A DNA stretch of 33,294 nucleotides, taken from Laspinema sp. D2d. GTDB taxonomy: Bacteria > Cyanobacteriota > Cyanobacteriia > Cyanobacteriales > Laspinemataceae. The position numbers and the translations under genes were made by a program. The notes under the pieces were generated by a model. That model was not told the DNA's origin, searched no databases, and worked only from the letters and a program-made list of their open reading frames with translations. Position 1 is the first letter of the stretch; each line of letters opens with the position of its first letter. This document shows, one piece after another, positions 24,330-33,220 of this stretch. The DNA is taken from contig NZ_JAMXFC010000055.1 in the NCBI RefSeq assembly GCF_025370755.1, positions 1-33,294 on the forward strand, read 5' to 3'.

Positions 24330-26060
24330 ATGCAAGTCCAACCGATGGTTACGGAATATTTAGCGAAACAGGACTATGAGGGTGCTGTGGCCCTTTGCCG
24401 ACAAAACATTCAAGCGCAGCCCCAGGTAATTTTAAATTACTGGTATTTAGGGATTGCCTTGTTATTGCAAGGAAAGCAACCCGAAGCCGAACATTGCTGG
24501 AATGCGGTATTGTCCCAGGGAACACCGCCTCAAGTTCAACAGTGGCGACAGCAGCTTTATGAGCTTTTCTTGGCGATCGCCACCCAGAGAGAATCAGTTA
24601 GAGACTGGCAAAGCGCCTTAGTCTTGCGCGATCGCATCAGTGCGATCGCTCCCAATGATATCAATAACCATCTCGCCCGTCTGCAACTTTATCTGCATCT
24701 CGGCATCCTAGATTCAACCCTCACCGAACGATTAATCACAACCGCCCAATTACTCCCCTCCTCTAACTTAGCTAACCTCAACCAACCCCTGCTCATCGAA
24801 GTCTTACGCCAACTCGCCGAAGGCCAAATTTTTCATGTTAAATCCCTCGACCTATTAGAAGCGGCTTTAAACCAAAACCTCTTAAACCATCCCAACTGGA
24901 ACCAGAACATTAGCCTCAAACAAACCTATGGGAATTATTATCGAAATAAAGGGATAAAACATTGCGACTATGGAGAATTCCAAGACGCGATTCTTTGCTT
25001 TTGGAAAGCCCAAGAACTCGTTCCCGAAATTTCCATCACTTACCCCCTAGGCATGGCATTTTTGGCCCAAGGTAAATTGAGTGAAGCGGTTGAACTTTTA
25101 AATCAAATCCCCCCCCAACATCCAGAATATGGTTCAGCTCGTTATATTTTAGGAGCTATTTATACCCCCCAAGCTCAGGAAGTGCTCAGAACCATTTACC
25201 AGCGAGTCATTGAAAAAAGTTGGGCGAATTGCAAATATGCCCAAGCCGCCAATGCTGCCCAGAAAATGGTAGAACTTCAGCCTAGGTCAAGTCATGCTCA
25301 TTATAACCTTGGGATGTCCCTGTACTATCAAGGCTTATTTACCAGTGATGTAGAAAAAGTTTATCAAGCCGAAACTGCCTTAAAAAAAGCCTTAGAATTT
25401 AAACCGAATAACGAAGTTCTCCAGAAAAAACTTTCGACGATTCCCTATACCCTCCACTTTGCTCAAAAAGGTTATAACGTCAGCGCTGACTGTTTTACTG
25501 GAGTCATGCCCATTTGGGAGCAGAATTTTCGGAAATATGCGAATATGCCTAACTTGAGAGTCGTAGAAGTGGGGTGTTTTGAAGGCATGGCGAGTTGTTG
25601 GTTGCTCGATAATATTCTGACCCATGAAACCGCCCGGATTACCTGTATTGATAATTTTGAAGGGGTCGTAGAGAGTAAAAAGAATGACCCGACGGTACAG
25701 AAATCTGTAGAAGAGAGATTTGACGGAAATATCGAAAAAAGTGGAGCCAAACACAAAGTCGAGAAACGGGTAGGATTGTCCCAAGAAGTATTGCGATCGC
25801 TCCCGTTAAATTCCTATCATATTGTGTATATTGATGGCTCTCATTTTGCGATTGATGTCCTTCAAGATGCGGTATTAAGTTGGGGACTCATCAAAGAAGG
25901 CGGCATGATTATTTTTGATGACTACCACTTTGAATTTCCCGATCGCCCCCACTGTAATACCGGACGAGGGATTGATGCCTTCATGACAGTGTTTCAGGAA
26001 AAACTCAAAGTCATTTACCGCGACGATCGCCAGATTTTCTTAGAGAAACTCTCTCATTAA
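24330..26060 (+). CDS. TPR protein fused to a class I SAM methyltransferase
   Basis: A 576-aa protein without a signal peptide. The N-terminal 370 or so residues are TPR-like helical repeats (EYLAKQDYEGAVALCRQNIQ; YPLGMAFLAQGKLSEAVELL; SSHAHYNLGMSLYYQGLF). The C-terminal part, about residues 380-576, is a Rossmann methyltransferase: the SAM motif RVVEVGCFEGMASCWLLD near residue 409, an acidic CIDNFEG strand end, YIDGSHFAIDVLQDAVLSW near residue 500, and GGMIIFDDYHFEFPD. It resembles the Methyltransf_24 type often associated with O-methylation of sugars or small molecules, but the acceptor is unknown. No neighbouring glycan or secondary-metabolite genes clarify its substrate. The ATG has no strong ribosome site. 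Confidence 0.85.
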   Translation: MQVQPMVTEYLAKQDYEGAVALCRQNIQAQPQVILNYWYLGIALLLQGKQPEAEHCWNAVLSQGTPPQVQQWRQQLYELFLAIATQRESVRDWQSALVLRDRISAIAPNDINNHLARLQLYLHLGILDSTLTERLITTAQLLPSSNLANLNQPLLIEVLRQLAEGQIFHVKSLDLLEAALNQNLLNHPNWNQNISLKQTYGNYYRNKGIKHCDYGEFQDAILCFWKAQELVPEISITYPLGMAFLAQGKLSEAVELLNQIPPQHPEYGSARYILGAIYTPQAQEVLRTIYQRVIEKSWANCKYAQAANAAQKMVELQPRSSHAHYNLGMSLYYQGLFTSDVEKVYQAETALKKALEFKPNNEVLQKKLSTIPYTLHFAQKGYNVSADCFTGVMPIWEQNFRKYANMPNLRVVEVGCFEGMASCWLLDNILTHETARITCIDNFEGVVESKKNDPTVQKSVEERFDGNIEKSGAKHKVEKRVGLSQEVLRSLPLNSYHIVYIDGSHFAIDVLQDAVLSWGLIKEGGMIIFDDYHFEFPDRPHCNTGRGIDAFMTVFQEKLKVIYRDDRQIFLEKLSH

Positions 26061-26061
26061 G

Positions 26062-26160
26062 AGACGGGGAAGATGGGGGAGATGGGGAGGATGGGGGAGA
26101 TGGGGAGGATGGGGAGGATGGGGAGGATGGGGGAGATGGGGGAGATGGGGAAGATTGGGA
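26062..26160 (+). repeat. G-rich decamer array, copy 3
   Basis: About nine units of GGGGAGATGG/GGGGAGGATG type with G on the plus strand begin directly after the methyltransferase stop codon. The array ends 6 bases before the 3' end of the four-helix-bundle gene. Together with the oppositely oriented array at 26548-26677 it brackets that gene. Confidence 0.85.
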
Positions 26161-26166
26161 GTTGGT

Positions 26167-26553
26167 TTACTTGTTGATGAGCCAGGGATTGGGATTGTTA
26201 ATCATATTAACTAATCCGCTTAGAACTTGATTGTAGATTTTGTAGAGTTCTCTTCCTTGCTCTATCTCTAAATAGTGGCATTTGACGGCAAATTTCAACC
26301 AAACCTGAGTTTCGGCTGCCTCTGCTTCGCAATCGCTAAGTTTAGCAAGAAAAGCTGCTTTATATCTCCTTTTTCGCCAAGCTTCAGCTAAATTTGCACA
26401 GACAGAACGTGAAGAACGCCGGATTTGGTCCGTCAGAGAGTACCGTTCTTCTACCGGAAAGCTCCTTGATAATTCAAAAATCCTCATTGCCGCCTCAAAC
26501 GACATTTGATACACAACAACATCCTCATGACTCCTAATAAATTCTTTCCCCAT
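26167..26553 (-). CDS. Four-helix-bundle protein (S23 / 23S intervening-sequence family)
   Basis: 128 aa from the ATG at 26553. It matches the S23-type four-helix-bundle family found in rRNA intervening sequences and, as a distant relative, in Avd of diversity-generating retroelements. Recognisable are EDVVVYQMSFEAAMRIFELS, then SFPVEERYSLTDQIRRSSRS, SVCANLAEAWRKRR and a C-terminal KCHYLEIEQGRELYKIYNQV. The frame extends 35 codons upstream through the decamer array (Met/Gly/Arg/Trp/Glu only), which is not plausible protein; 26553 gives the normal family length. A GGGGAG from the array lies 9 bases before the ATG and can serve as ribosome site. No reverse transcriptase is near, so this is a solitary member of unknown function. 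Confidence 0.85.
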   Translation of the reverse strand: MGKEFIRSHEDVVVYQMSFEAAMRIFELSRSFPVEERYSLTDQIRRSSRSVCANLAEAWRKRRYKAAFLAKLSDCEAEAAETQVWLKFAVKCHYLEIEQGRELYKIYNQVLSGLVNMINNPNPWLINK

Positions 26554-26677
26554 CTCCCCAATCTCCCCAATCTCCCCCATCCTCCCAATCCTCCCCATCT
26601 CCCCCATCCTCCCCACCTCCCCCATCTCCCCATCTCCCCCATCTCCCCATCTCCCCATCTCCCCATCTCCCCCATCT
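26548..26677 (-). repeat. G-rich decamer array, copy 4 (inverted)
   Basis: About twelve units of the same decamer, with G on the minus strand. It includes the start codon and ribosome-site region of the four-helix-bundle gene and ends a few bases from the 3' end of the hybrid kinase gene. Units are not all identical (GGGGAGATT, GGGGAGGAT and GGGGGAGAT types). Confidence 0.85.
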
Positions 26678-26681
26678 AAAA

Positions 26682-29363
26682 TTACTCACCAGGGCGGGTT
26701 AACAATTCGATCGCCGCCATTAATGCTTTGGGGTCGATGGGTTTCGTTAAATGCTCTTGAAATCCGGCTAAAAATGCGGCATTGCGGTCTTCTTCTCGGG
26801 CATAAGCGGTTAGAGCAACAGCCGGAATTTGTCCCCCGGCATTCCTCTCCATTGCCCGGATTTTGCGGATAAAACTATACCCATCCTCTTCTGGCATGGC
26901 AATATCACTAATCACCAGATCCGGTTGCCACTCGGAAAACACGGCGAGGGCTTCAATGGTGGAGGCGATCGCCCGGACTTGACACCCCGACTGTTCTAAC
27001 ACCAACTGCATAAACTCCAAGGAGTCGTCATCATCATCGACGACTAGGACCCGCACTCCAGCGAGTTCCCGCTTGGGAAAAGACGGTGGGAGTGGGGTTT
27101 CGGTATCCAGTTTGAGGGCGATCGCCGGGAGTTTCACCGTAAAAGTCGCCCCCTGTCCCACTCCTGGACTTTCTGCACTAACGGTTCCCCCATGCAGTTC
27201 CACCAGATGGCGCACCAGTCCTAATCCAATCCCCAGTCCCCCATGATTGCGGGTACTAGAGGCATCCGCTTGGCGGAAATATTCAAATAAATGGGGGAGA
27301 AATTCCGGTAGAATGCCGACTCCTGTATCTTGGACTTGCAGCATCACCCATCGATCCTGTTGCTTAAGGTGCAGGATAACTTGACCCCCAGGTTCAGTAA
27401 ATTTCACCGCATTAGACAGCAGATTCCATACCACTTGCTGCAAGCGGCTGGAGTCTCCCATCACCGGGGGGACCGTGGGATCTAGGGAATAGTCCAGTTG
27501 AAGGCATTTAGCTTCGATCGCCAGCCGCAAACTTTCGATCGCCGCACAGATGGGGGATGCCAAATTCACTCGGGTGATTTTCAGCGTCAGCTTGCCACGC
27601 AGGATGCGGGAGACATCCAGCAAATCCTCAATCAGTTGGGTTTGAAATCGTGCATTGCGCTCGATCGTCTCTAACGCACGGCGTGTCGTCGCTTCGTCAA
27701 ATTTGCGCGCCAGCAGTAATTGGGACCAGCCGAGAATTGCATTCAGGGGCGATCGCAACTCGTGGGAGAGGACCGCTAAAAACTCATCCTTGACCTGATT
27801 CGCCCGTTCTAACGCCTCTGCTTGTTGCTGTAGGGCTTCTTCCATCCGTTTGCGATCGGTCAAATCTAGGGTAAAAAATACCCCCGCCTCCGCATTATTA
27901 TCAAAAATTGCCCCTCCCAAAATCACCGGAATTCGAGTACCATTTTTGTGAAAAAATTCCTTTTCAAAGGGTTCGGTATAGCCCATTTGACGGGCTTGCT
28001 CATTGGCACTTTGATCCAGATGTAAATATTCCGAGGGGGTAATCCTGCGCCAATTCAACGGTTCCTTTTGCAGTTCCTCTTGGGAATACCCCAGCATTTC
28101 CAAAAAAGCATCATTGGCAACCGTCACGCAATCCCCATGCCAGAATCCCATGCCAATGGTATTGGAATCCATCAACCGGCGGAACCGCGCCTCACTTTCT
28201 CTCAGCACTTGTTCAGCTTTTTTGCTTTCCGTCACATCCCGACTAATGCAGAGTAAAGACTCAACCTTACCCTCTAAGTCAAATTCTGGAACCGCCTGGG
28301 ATTGATACGTTCGGGTTCCGCTTGCGGATGGAAAAGTAAATTCCAGAAAACCCGGTTCGCCCTTACCAAAAATCTGTTTTAAATGTTCGGACCACTGTAA
28401 ATACATTTCTTCTGGAAATCCTAAATCCGCATTGGTTTTGCCGATAAACTTTTCCGGAGGGATTCCCGTCGCTTTTTCGATCGCCGGGTTGATGTAAATG
28501 TGGCGCAGTTGTCGATCAAAGCGGGCGATAATATCTGGTGCATTTTCCGCTAAGGCTCGAAATTGTTGTTCCCGACGATACAGTTCTCGTTCCGATCGCT
28601 TCCGTTCGGTGATATTCAAGGCAGTCCCCATCAGGGCGACCACCTGGGGGGGGTCCTGATTCGGTTTCTCATCCAATACAGGTTCTAATATCAAGTCGTA
28701 GTCGCGGATTTCTCCCCAAACAGTGACGGAGACTTCAACCCGAGTGGGCGCTCCCGTGGCAATCACCTCTCGTTTAAGGGCGCTGAGGTAGTCGGCATCC
28801 GCTTCGGAAAATAAAAAGTAGTCCGTTTCTCCGACAATTTCCTCGGCGGTTTGGGGTCCCTGGGGATTATGAATCCATTGGTATTTCAGGTCCCGGTCTT
28901 GTTGAAAAATGCAGATAAATGAATTTTTCAGGGCCATTCTAAACCGGCGATCGCTCTCTTGCAGGGCCGCTTCTGCCTTCAGGCGATCGCGATGTTCTGT
29001 CGCCTCTCGAATCGCGCGTTGCACCGAGGGAACCAGTCGTTCTAACCGCTGCTTGAGAACATAATCCGTGGCCCCACTTTTCAGAGTCTCCAGGGCCACT
29101 TCCTCCCCCAACGTCGCTGACACAAAGATAAAAGGGAGGTCCGGAGATCTCAGTTGGGCCATTTTCAGGGCGGAAAATCCATCGAAAGAGGGGAGGGAAT
29201 AATCAGCCAAAATCACGTCAAACGACCCGTTTTCCAGAGCATCTTGGAAGGCTTCGCAGGTGTCTACCCGCTTCAAGGCCACATTGAGACCACTCTCCTG
29301 CAAGTGGGCCTCAATCAGCTCTGCATCCAGCAGACTGTCTTCTAGCAGTAGGATATGCAGCAC
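26682..29363 (-). CDS. Hybrid sensor histidine kinase, REC-PAS3-HisKA-HATPase-REC
   Basis: 893 aa, cytoplasmic, with no membrane segment. Domains: N-terminal receiver of about residues 1-120 (phosphoacceptor Asp54 in ILADYSLP); three PAS domains of about 137-255, 260-380 and 385-510; HisKA with the phospho-histidine in AVLSHELRSPLNAIL near residue 532; HATPase of about 635-745 (NLLSNAVKFTEPGG, GGLGIGLGLVRHLVELHGG); and a C-terminal receiver of about 765-885 (VLVVDDDDDS, Asp near 819 in VISDIAMPEEDG). The start is GTG, directly before the receiver sequence; no ATG fits. It follows the Rcp1-like regulator by 34 bases and is probably co-transcribed. The N-terminal receiver makes it a likely target, as well as source, of phosphotransfer. 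The sensed signal is unknown. Confidence 0.92.
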   Translation of the reverse strand: MLHILLLEDSLLDAELIEAHLQESGLNVALKRVDTCEAFQDALENGSFDVILADYSLPSFDGFSALKMAQLRSPDLPFIFVSATLGEEVALETLKSGATDYVLKQRLERLVPSVQRAIREATEHRDRLKAEAALQESDRRFRMALKNSFICIFQQDRDLKYQWIHNPQGPQTAEEIVGETDYFLFSEADADYLSALKREVIATGAPTRVEVSVTVWGEIRDYDLILEPVLDEKPNQDPPQVVALMGTALNITERKRSERELYRREQQFRALAENAPDIIARFDRQLRHIYINPAIEKATGIPPEKFIGKTNADLGFPEEMYLQWSEHLKQIFGKGEPGFLEFTFPSASGTRTYQSQAVPEFDLEGKVESLLCISRDVTESKKAEQVLRESEARFRRLMDSNTIGMGFWHGDCVTVANDAFLEMLGYSQEELQKEPLNWRRITPSEYLHLDQSANEQARQMGYTEPFEKEFFHKNGTRIPVILGGAIFDNNAEAGVFFTLDLTDRKRMEEALQQQAEALERANQVKDEFLAVLSHELRSPLNAILGWSQLLLARKFDEATTRRALETIERNARFQTQLIEDLLDVSRILRGKLTLKITRVNLASPICAAIESLRLAIEAKCLQLDYSLDPTVPPVMGDSSRLQQVVWNLLSNAVKFTEPGGQVILHLKQQDRWVMLQVQDTGVGILPEFLPHLFEYFRQADASSTRNHGGLGIGLGLVRHLVELHGGTVSAESPGVGQGATFTVKLPAIALKLDTETPLPPSFPKRELAGVRVLVVDDDDDSLEFMQLVLEQSGCQVRAIASTIEALAVFSEWQPDLVISDIAMPEEDGYSFIRKIRAMERNAGGQIPAVALTAYAREEDRNAAFLAGFQEHLTKPIDPKALMAAIELLTRPGE

Positions 29364-29397
29364 TTTAACCGTCCATCTTGATGTTTAGTTAGGTGAC

Positions 29398-29856
29398 TCA
29401 TTCTCGCACTACAGCAGGCAAAGAGCCTGGAGGCGGTTGATTGACTACGGCCCAGAATAGTCCTAGGCTTTTGATGGCATCCACAAACTCATGAAAGTCT
29501 AAGGGTTTGATGACATAGCCATTCACCCCTAGATTGTAGCTGCTAATGAGGTCCGATTCTTCCCGAGAAGCGGTCAAAATCACGACGGGAATCTGCCGCA
29601 AATCCGTCTTAGACTTCATTTGTGCCAGCACTTCCAGTCCATCGATTTTGGGCAGTTTGAGGTCGAGCATCACCAGGATGGGATGTCCTTCTCGCCTCAA
29701 TCTAAAGATACCCCGACGAAACAAATAATCTAGCGCTTCTTCCCCATCCCGCACAACGATCACTTCATTGGCTAGGTTATTGTCGGCCAGTCCCGTCAAA
29801 ATTAGCTCTATATCATTGGCATTATCTTCTACCAGTAAAATGCGTTTGATGTCCAT
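29398..29856 (-). CDS. Rcp1-like single-domain response regulator
   Basis: 152 aa from the ATG at 29856. It is a stand-alone receiver of the Rcp1 type: LLVEDNANDIELI with acidic pocket residues Glu10 and Asp11, phosphoacceptor Asp65 in VMLDLKLPKIDGLEVL, Thr95 in ILTAS, and Lys117 in GYVIKPLDF. Rcp1 proteins take phosphate from cyanobacterial phytochrome-type kinases and have an extended loop after the second helix, as here (LFRRGIFRLRREGHP). The frame extends 26 codons upstream, but MDIKRILLVE is the family start and a GGGAGAACAAAGG purine stretch lies directly before it. It sits between two kinases on the same strand, 34 bases before the hybrid kinase. Confidence 0.93.
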   Translation of the reverse strand: MDIKRILLVEDNANDIELILTGLADNNLANEVIVVRDGEEALDYLFRRGIFRLRREGHPILVMLDLKLPKIDGLEVLAQMKSKTDLRQIPVVILTASREESDLISSYNLGVNGYVIKPLDFHEFVDAIKSLGLFWAVVNQPPPGSLPAVVRE

Positions 29857-30229
29857 CCTTTGTTCTCCCTTGTTCATAATGAGTTTAAGTCGTATATGAC
29901 GCTCGAATTTTATCTCATTTTCCTGGGATAACAATAATCAAGGATTGTGGTTTATTATATAAAATGGGAAACCTTCCCCCAAGTCATTTCCTAAGTCCGA
30001 TTCGGCTATTGCCAAGGGTTTGGGGCGATCGATTAGGGGTATTCTCTCAAATTTACTCGGGTTGGAGGGGTTGCTCCTTTTCACCCAAAACCCGGTTTCT
30101 CTCGCTGTGGGTGCAAGAAACCGGGTTTCTACAATACCATTAATAACGATTGCCCCTTCCCTAACTTCAGGCAAGAATCCAAGTTTCTCTCCTGATCAAA
30201 ATGGTTTCACTGGACATGATATAACCCGA
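29857..30229. other. Intergenic region between kinase and response-regulator genes
   Basis: 373 bases between the 3' end of the multi-PAS kinase and the regulator start. It contains the hairpin at 30088-30128. A frame of 78 codons on minus (29938-30174) runs through this dispersed repeat and is not considered a gene. A separate promoter for regulator plus hybrid kinase may be here. Confidence 0.5.
30088..30128. repeat. AAACCCGGTTTCT hairpin
   Basis: AAACCCGGTTTCT at 30088-30100 is perfectly complementary to AGAAACCGGGTTT at 30116-30128 with a 15-base loop. It belongs to the same dispersed family as 7693-7761 and 24103-24126. Confidence 0.75.
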
Positions 30230-33220
30230 CTAGGATGAGGTTGACCCCAGTAGATTAGAGGCGGATTCCAATTGTTCGGGTTCCGGTGCTTTAGGCAGAG
30301 AAAAATAAAAGGTTGCACCCAAATCTACCTCACCTTCGGCCCAAGTGCGGCCTCCATGACGATGGATAATTCGGCGCACATTGGCGAGTCCGATGCCAGT
30401 GCCTACAAAATCAGGATTGCTATGCAAGCGTTGAAAAACTCCAAAGAGTTTGTGAGCGTAGCGCATATCAAATCCAATGCCATTATCTCGCACAAAAAAG
30501 ATAAATTCGAGGTCACTTTCATTAAAACCGACGGTGATTTCAGCCGGTTGCTGTCTTTGGGTATATTTAATGGCATTATCCAGGAGATTTTGGAATACTA
30601 ATCTTAACATCGTAGGTTCCCCTTTCACCGTGGGCAATGAGGCAATCTCCCAGATAATTTGCCGATCGCCACTTTGTATTTCCAAAGTCTGGCGCACCTC
30701 TTTCACCAGTTGATTCATATCCACTTTGATGAAGCGCATTTGAGCACGGGCCATCCGCGAAAAAGCTAACAAATTATCAATCAACTCTTCGGCTTGGTGG
30801 GTACTTTTGACAATAATATCCAGATAGCGCTGACTATTTTCATCCAGAGAAGGTTCGATCCGTTTGCGGAGTAAGTTCACAAATCCGCTAATATGTCGCA
30901 GGGGTGCACGCAAATCATGGGACACGGAATAAGCAAAGGATTCGAGTTCCTGATTGGCGGCTTCCAGTTGGGCAGTGCGATCGCTTACCCGGCGTTCCAG
31001 ACTGGCATTGAGGCGCTTAATTTCACTCTCGTAAATTTTGCGATCGCTAATATCAATACAAGACCCGACATATCCCTCAAATCGGCCATCATGGGAAAAC
31101 CGAGGCACGGCCCGATCTAAAACCCAGCGGTATTCCCCATCATACCGGCGCAGGCGATATTCCATCTCAAAGGGTTGGCGAAGATCAAAGGCTTGATGAT
31201 AAGTATTAAGGCAAAATTCCAGGTCATCGGGATGAACTCCATCGACCCAACCCTTGCCGATTTCTTCTTCTAAAGTCCTGCCGGTAAATTCCAACCAAGG
31301 TTGATTAAAGTAATAACATTGCTGATCAGTACCCGCTAACCAAATATAAACCGGCGCAGCATCCGCCATTATCCGAAACCGTTGTTCACTTTCGAGTAAG
31401 GCAAATTGAGCCTGTTTGCGATCGGTGATATCTTCATAGGCTAACCCAAGATAGCGGCTGGGCAAGGGAAAAGCTTTTAAGGAACAATACCGTTCCTTTC
31501 CGGCATCGTCGCTATAGATGACTTCGGGAAAATCCCGCGCCGATGAACTCTTTAAAACTTCTTGTAATTCGACAATTCGTGAGGTTTTCACCAGATGGGG
31601 AAATAAAGTCTCAATCCGCATTCCTACGGCCCGGGTTAAATCTTTTCCGGCCAGTTGACTGGCGGCAGGATTGGCACTAATTAACTCAAAGGAAGGGGGT
31701 TCCTCTCCTGGGTTGAGTTGCCAAACGGTTAAGCCAACTTGAATATTTTTGACAACATCGGCATAGCGGTTGATTTCAGCTTGGGCCTGTTTTTGTGCAG
31801 TGATGTCATAAAAGGTCACCACAGCGGCGACAATTTTGCCCTCAGCGTTGCGAATCGGGCCAGAGTTGGCGAGGACGGTAACCCAGGTCCCATCGGCCCG
31901 TTGAATTTGCATTTCTTCTTCAACGACAACCTCTCCGGTGGAGATGGATCGCGTTAAGGGTAAGGCGGCGGGGTGATAGGGTTGACCATCTGGGTGAAAA
32001 ATTTGGTAGGAAGTATGGAGATAATCCGGGATCGTGATCAGGGGCGTTAGGGAAATGCCTAAAATTTCTCGCACTTGCTGATTCATCAAGACTATCTGCC
32101 CGGAGGGGGCTTCCGCAACGATCGCCCCGGCAGGCATTTGCTGCAATACTGCACTCAGGAGTTGTTGTTGGGATTCCAGGTCCGCCAGCAGCAGGTCCCG
32201 TTCTTCCTGGGTGCGCTTGCGATCGGTGATATCTAGGGAAATTCCCGCCAGCAAACGTCTTCCCGAGGGTTCGCGCATGGGAAATTTCCAGGAAATCCAG
32301 TAATGCTTCCCGTCGGGGTGTTCGGCAGTTTCTAAAAATTCCTGGGGTTGGTCGGTGGCTAAGACGGTGGCATCATGGGCTTGGAGTTCCTGGGCGATCG
32401 CCTGGGGAAAGAGGTCCGTATCGGTTTGACCGACCCATCCTGCCTGGGGGCGGTGCCATAGCCGTTCTAGCATGGGATTAACGTATAGATAGCGTCCCGC
32501 TTCGTCTTTAAAGTAGGCGGCGACGGGGCTATAGTTCATAAAGGTCTCGAATCGCTGTTGAGTCTGTTGCAGGGATTCTTCAGTGTGCTTGCGATCGCTG
32601 ATGTCCATCGCAATTCCCATCATTCGGACGGCTTTCCCATTCCCATCTTTAAAAACTCGTCCTTTGCCCAAGATCCAGCGAATCTCGTCCGGTGAGGGCT
32701 GAATCCGAAATTCTAAGCTGTAGGGGTTCGTTTCGACCAGGGCCAAGGCGATCGCCGCTTTGACGCGTTCCCGGTCCTCGGGATGAATCAGGCTTAAAGA
32801 ACCGTCGAATGTCCCGGGTAACTGACCCGGACTCACGCCGTAAATTTCCGCTAAATTGTCTGATCTCACGATTTCATGGGTGAGAAGATTCCAATCCCAA
32901 AATCCCATTCTTCCCGCTTCTAAAGAGAGTTGGAGACGTTCCTGGGTTTGTTGGCGATCGCTGACATCGGTGAGCATCAGATGGGTCCCTTGAAACTGAC
33001 CCTGATCATCAAAAATGGAATTCATGGAGACGATCGCCCACAGCAAGGACTGATCTTGACGCCGAAATCGCCCATCCCATTGTTCGGGATGGCCGGGATA
33101 GGGTTGGGTGAGGGTCTGGTATCCTTCCGGGCGATCGCCTTGGTCAAACCAGTCAAAAAAGGAGCGATCGAGCATCGCCTCGGGAGAAGAACCCAACATT
33201 TGAGCCATCCGCTGATTCAC
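30230..33220 (-). CDS. Multi-PAS sensor histidine kinase, 5' end probably lost
   Basis: The remaining frame is 996 codons. It has about six PAS domains: a truncated first (about residues 1-92), then about 100-215, 218-340, 348-485, 488-605 and 608-730. A coiled-coil leads to HisKA (phospho-His in SVSHDLRAPLRHI near residue 766) and HATPase (NLLDNAIKYTQ near 880; VGTGIGLANVRRIIHRHGG). There is no receiver. This kinase end is like that of phytochrome-type kinases that pair with Rcp1, whose gene follows. The frame opens with GTG at 33220 in the middle of the first PAS (VNQRMAQMLG), whose first 25 or so residues are missing. Just upstream is an in-frame TAA, in sequence resembling an IS end. The protein is therefore likely truncated or not made. 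Confidence 0.85.
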   Translation of the reverse strand: MNQRMAQMLGSSPEAMLDRSFFDWFDQGDRPEGYQTLTQPYPGHPEQWDGRFRRQDQSLLWAIVSMNSIFDDQGQFQGTHLMLTDVSDRQQTQERLQLSLEAGRMGFWDWNLLTHEIVRSDNLAEIYGVSPGQLPGTFDGSLSLIHPEDRERVKAAIALALVETNPYSLEFRIQPSPDEIRWILGKGRVFKDGNGKAVRMMGIAMDISDRKHTEESLQQTQQRFETFMNYSPVAAYFKDEAGRYLYVNPMLERLWHRPQAGWVGQTDTDLFPQAIAQELQAHDATVLATDQPQEFLETAEHPDGKHYWISWKFPMREPSGRRLLAGISLDITDRKRTQEERDLLLADLESQQQLLSAVLQQMPAGAIVAEAPSGQIVLMNQQVREILGISLTPLITIPDYLHTSYQIFHPDGQPYHPAALPLTRSISTGEVVVEEEMQIQRADGTWVTVLANSGPIRNAEGKIVAAVVTFYDITAQKQAQAEINRYADVVKNIQVGLTVWQLNPGEEPPSFELISANPAASQLAGKDLTRAVGMRIETLFPHLVKTSRIVELQEVLKSSSARDFPEVIYSDDAGKERYCSLKAFPLPSRYLGLAYEDITDRKQAQFALLESEQRFRIMADAAPVYIWLAGTDQQCYYFNQPWLEFTGRTLEEEIGKGWVDGVHPDDLEFCLNTYHQAFDLRQPFEMEYRLRRYDGEYRWVLDRAVPRFSHDGRFEGYVGSCIDISDRKIYESEIKRLNASLERRVSDRTAQLEAANQELESFAYSVSHDLRAPLRHISGFVNLLRKRIEPSLDENSQRYLDIIVKSTHQAEELIDNLLAFSRMARAQMRFIKVDMNQLVKEVRQTLEIQSGDRQIIWEIASLPTVKGEPTMLRLVFQNLLDNAIKYTQRQQPAEITVGFNESDLEFIFFVRDNGIGFDMRYAHKLFGVFQRLHSNPDFVGTGIGLANVRRIIHRHGGRTWAEGEVDLGATFYFSLPKAPEPEQLESASNLLGSTSS

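Noticed and set aside
26167-26553. Diversity-generating retroelement, from the Avd-like four-helix-bundle protein
   Set aside because: No reverse transcriptase, template repeat or variable C-type lectin gene is in the window. The protein fits the general S23 family.
26554-26658. 35-codon N-terminal extension of the four-helix-bundle protein
   Set aside because: It consists only of translated decamer repeat (Met, Gly, Arg, Glu, Trp, Asp, Ile, Val) and makes the protein longer than its family.
29938-30174. 78-codon frame on minus between the kinase genes
   Set aside because: It reads through the AAACCCGGTTTCT hairpin repeat, a typical spurious frame.
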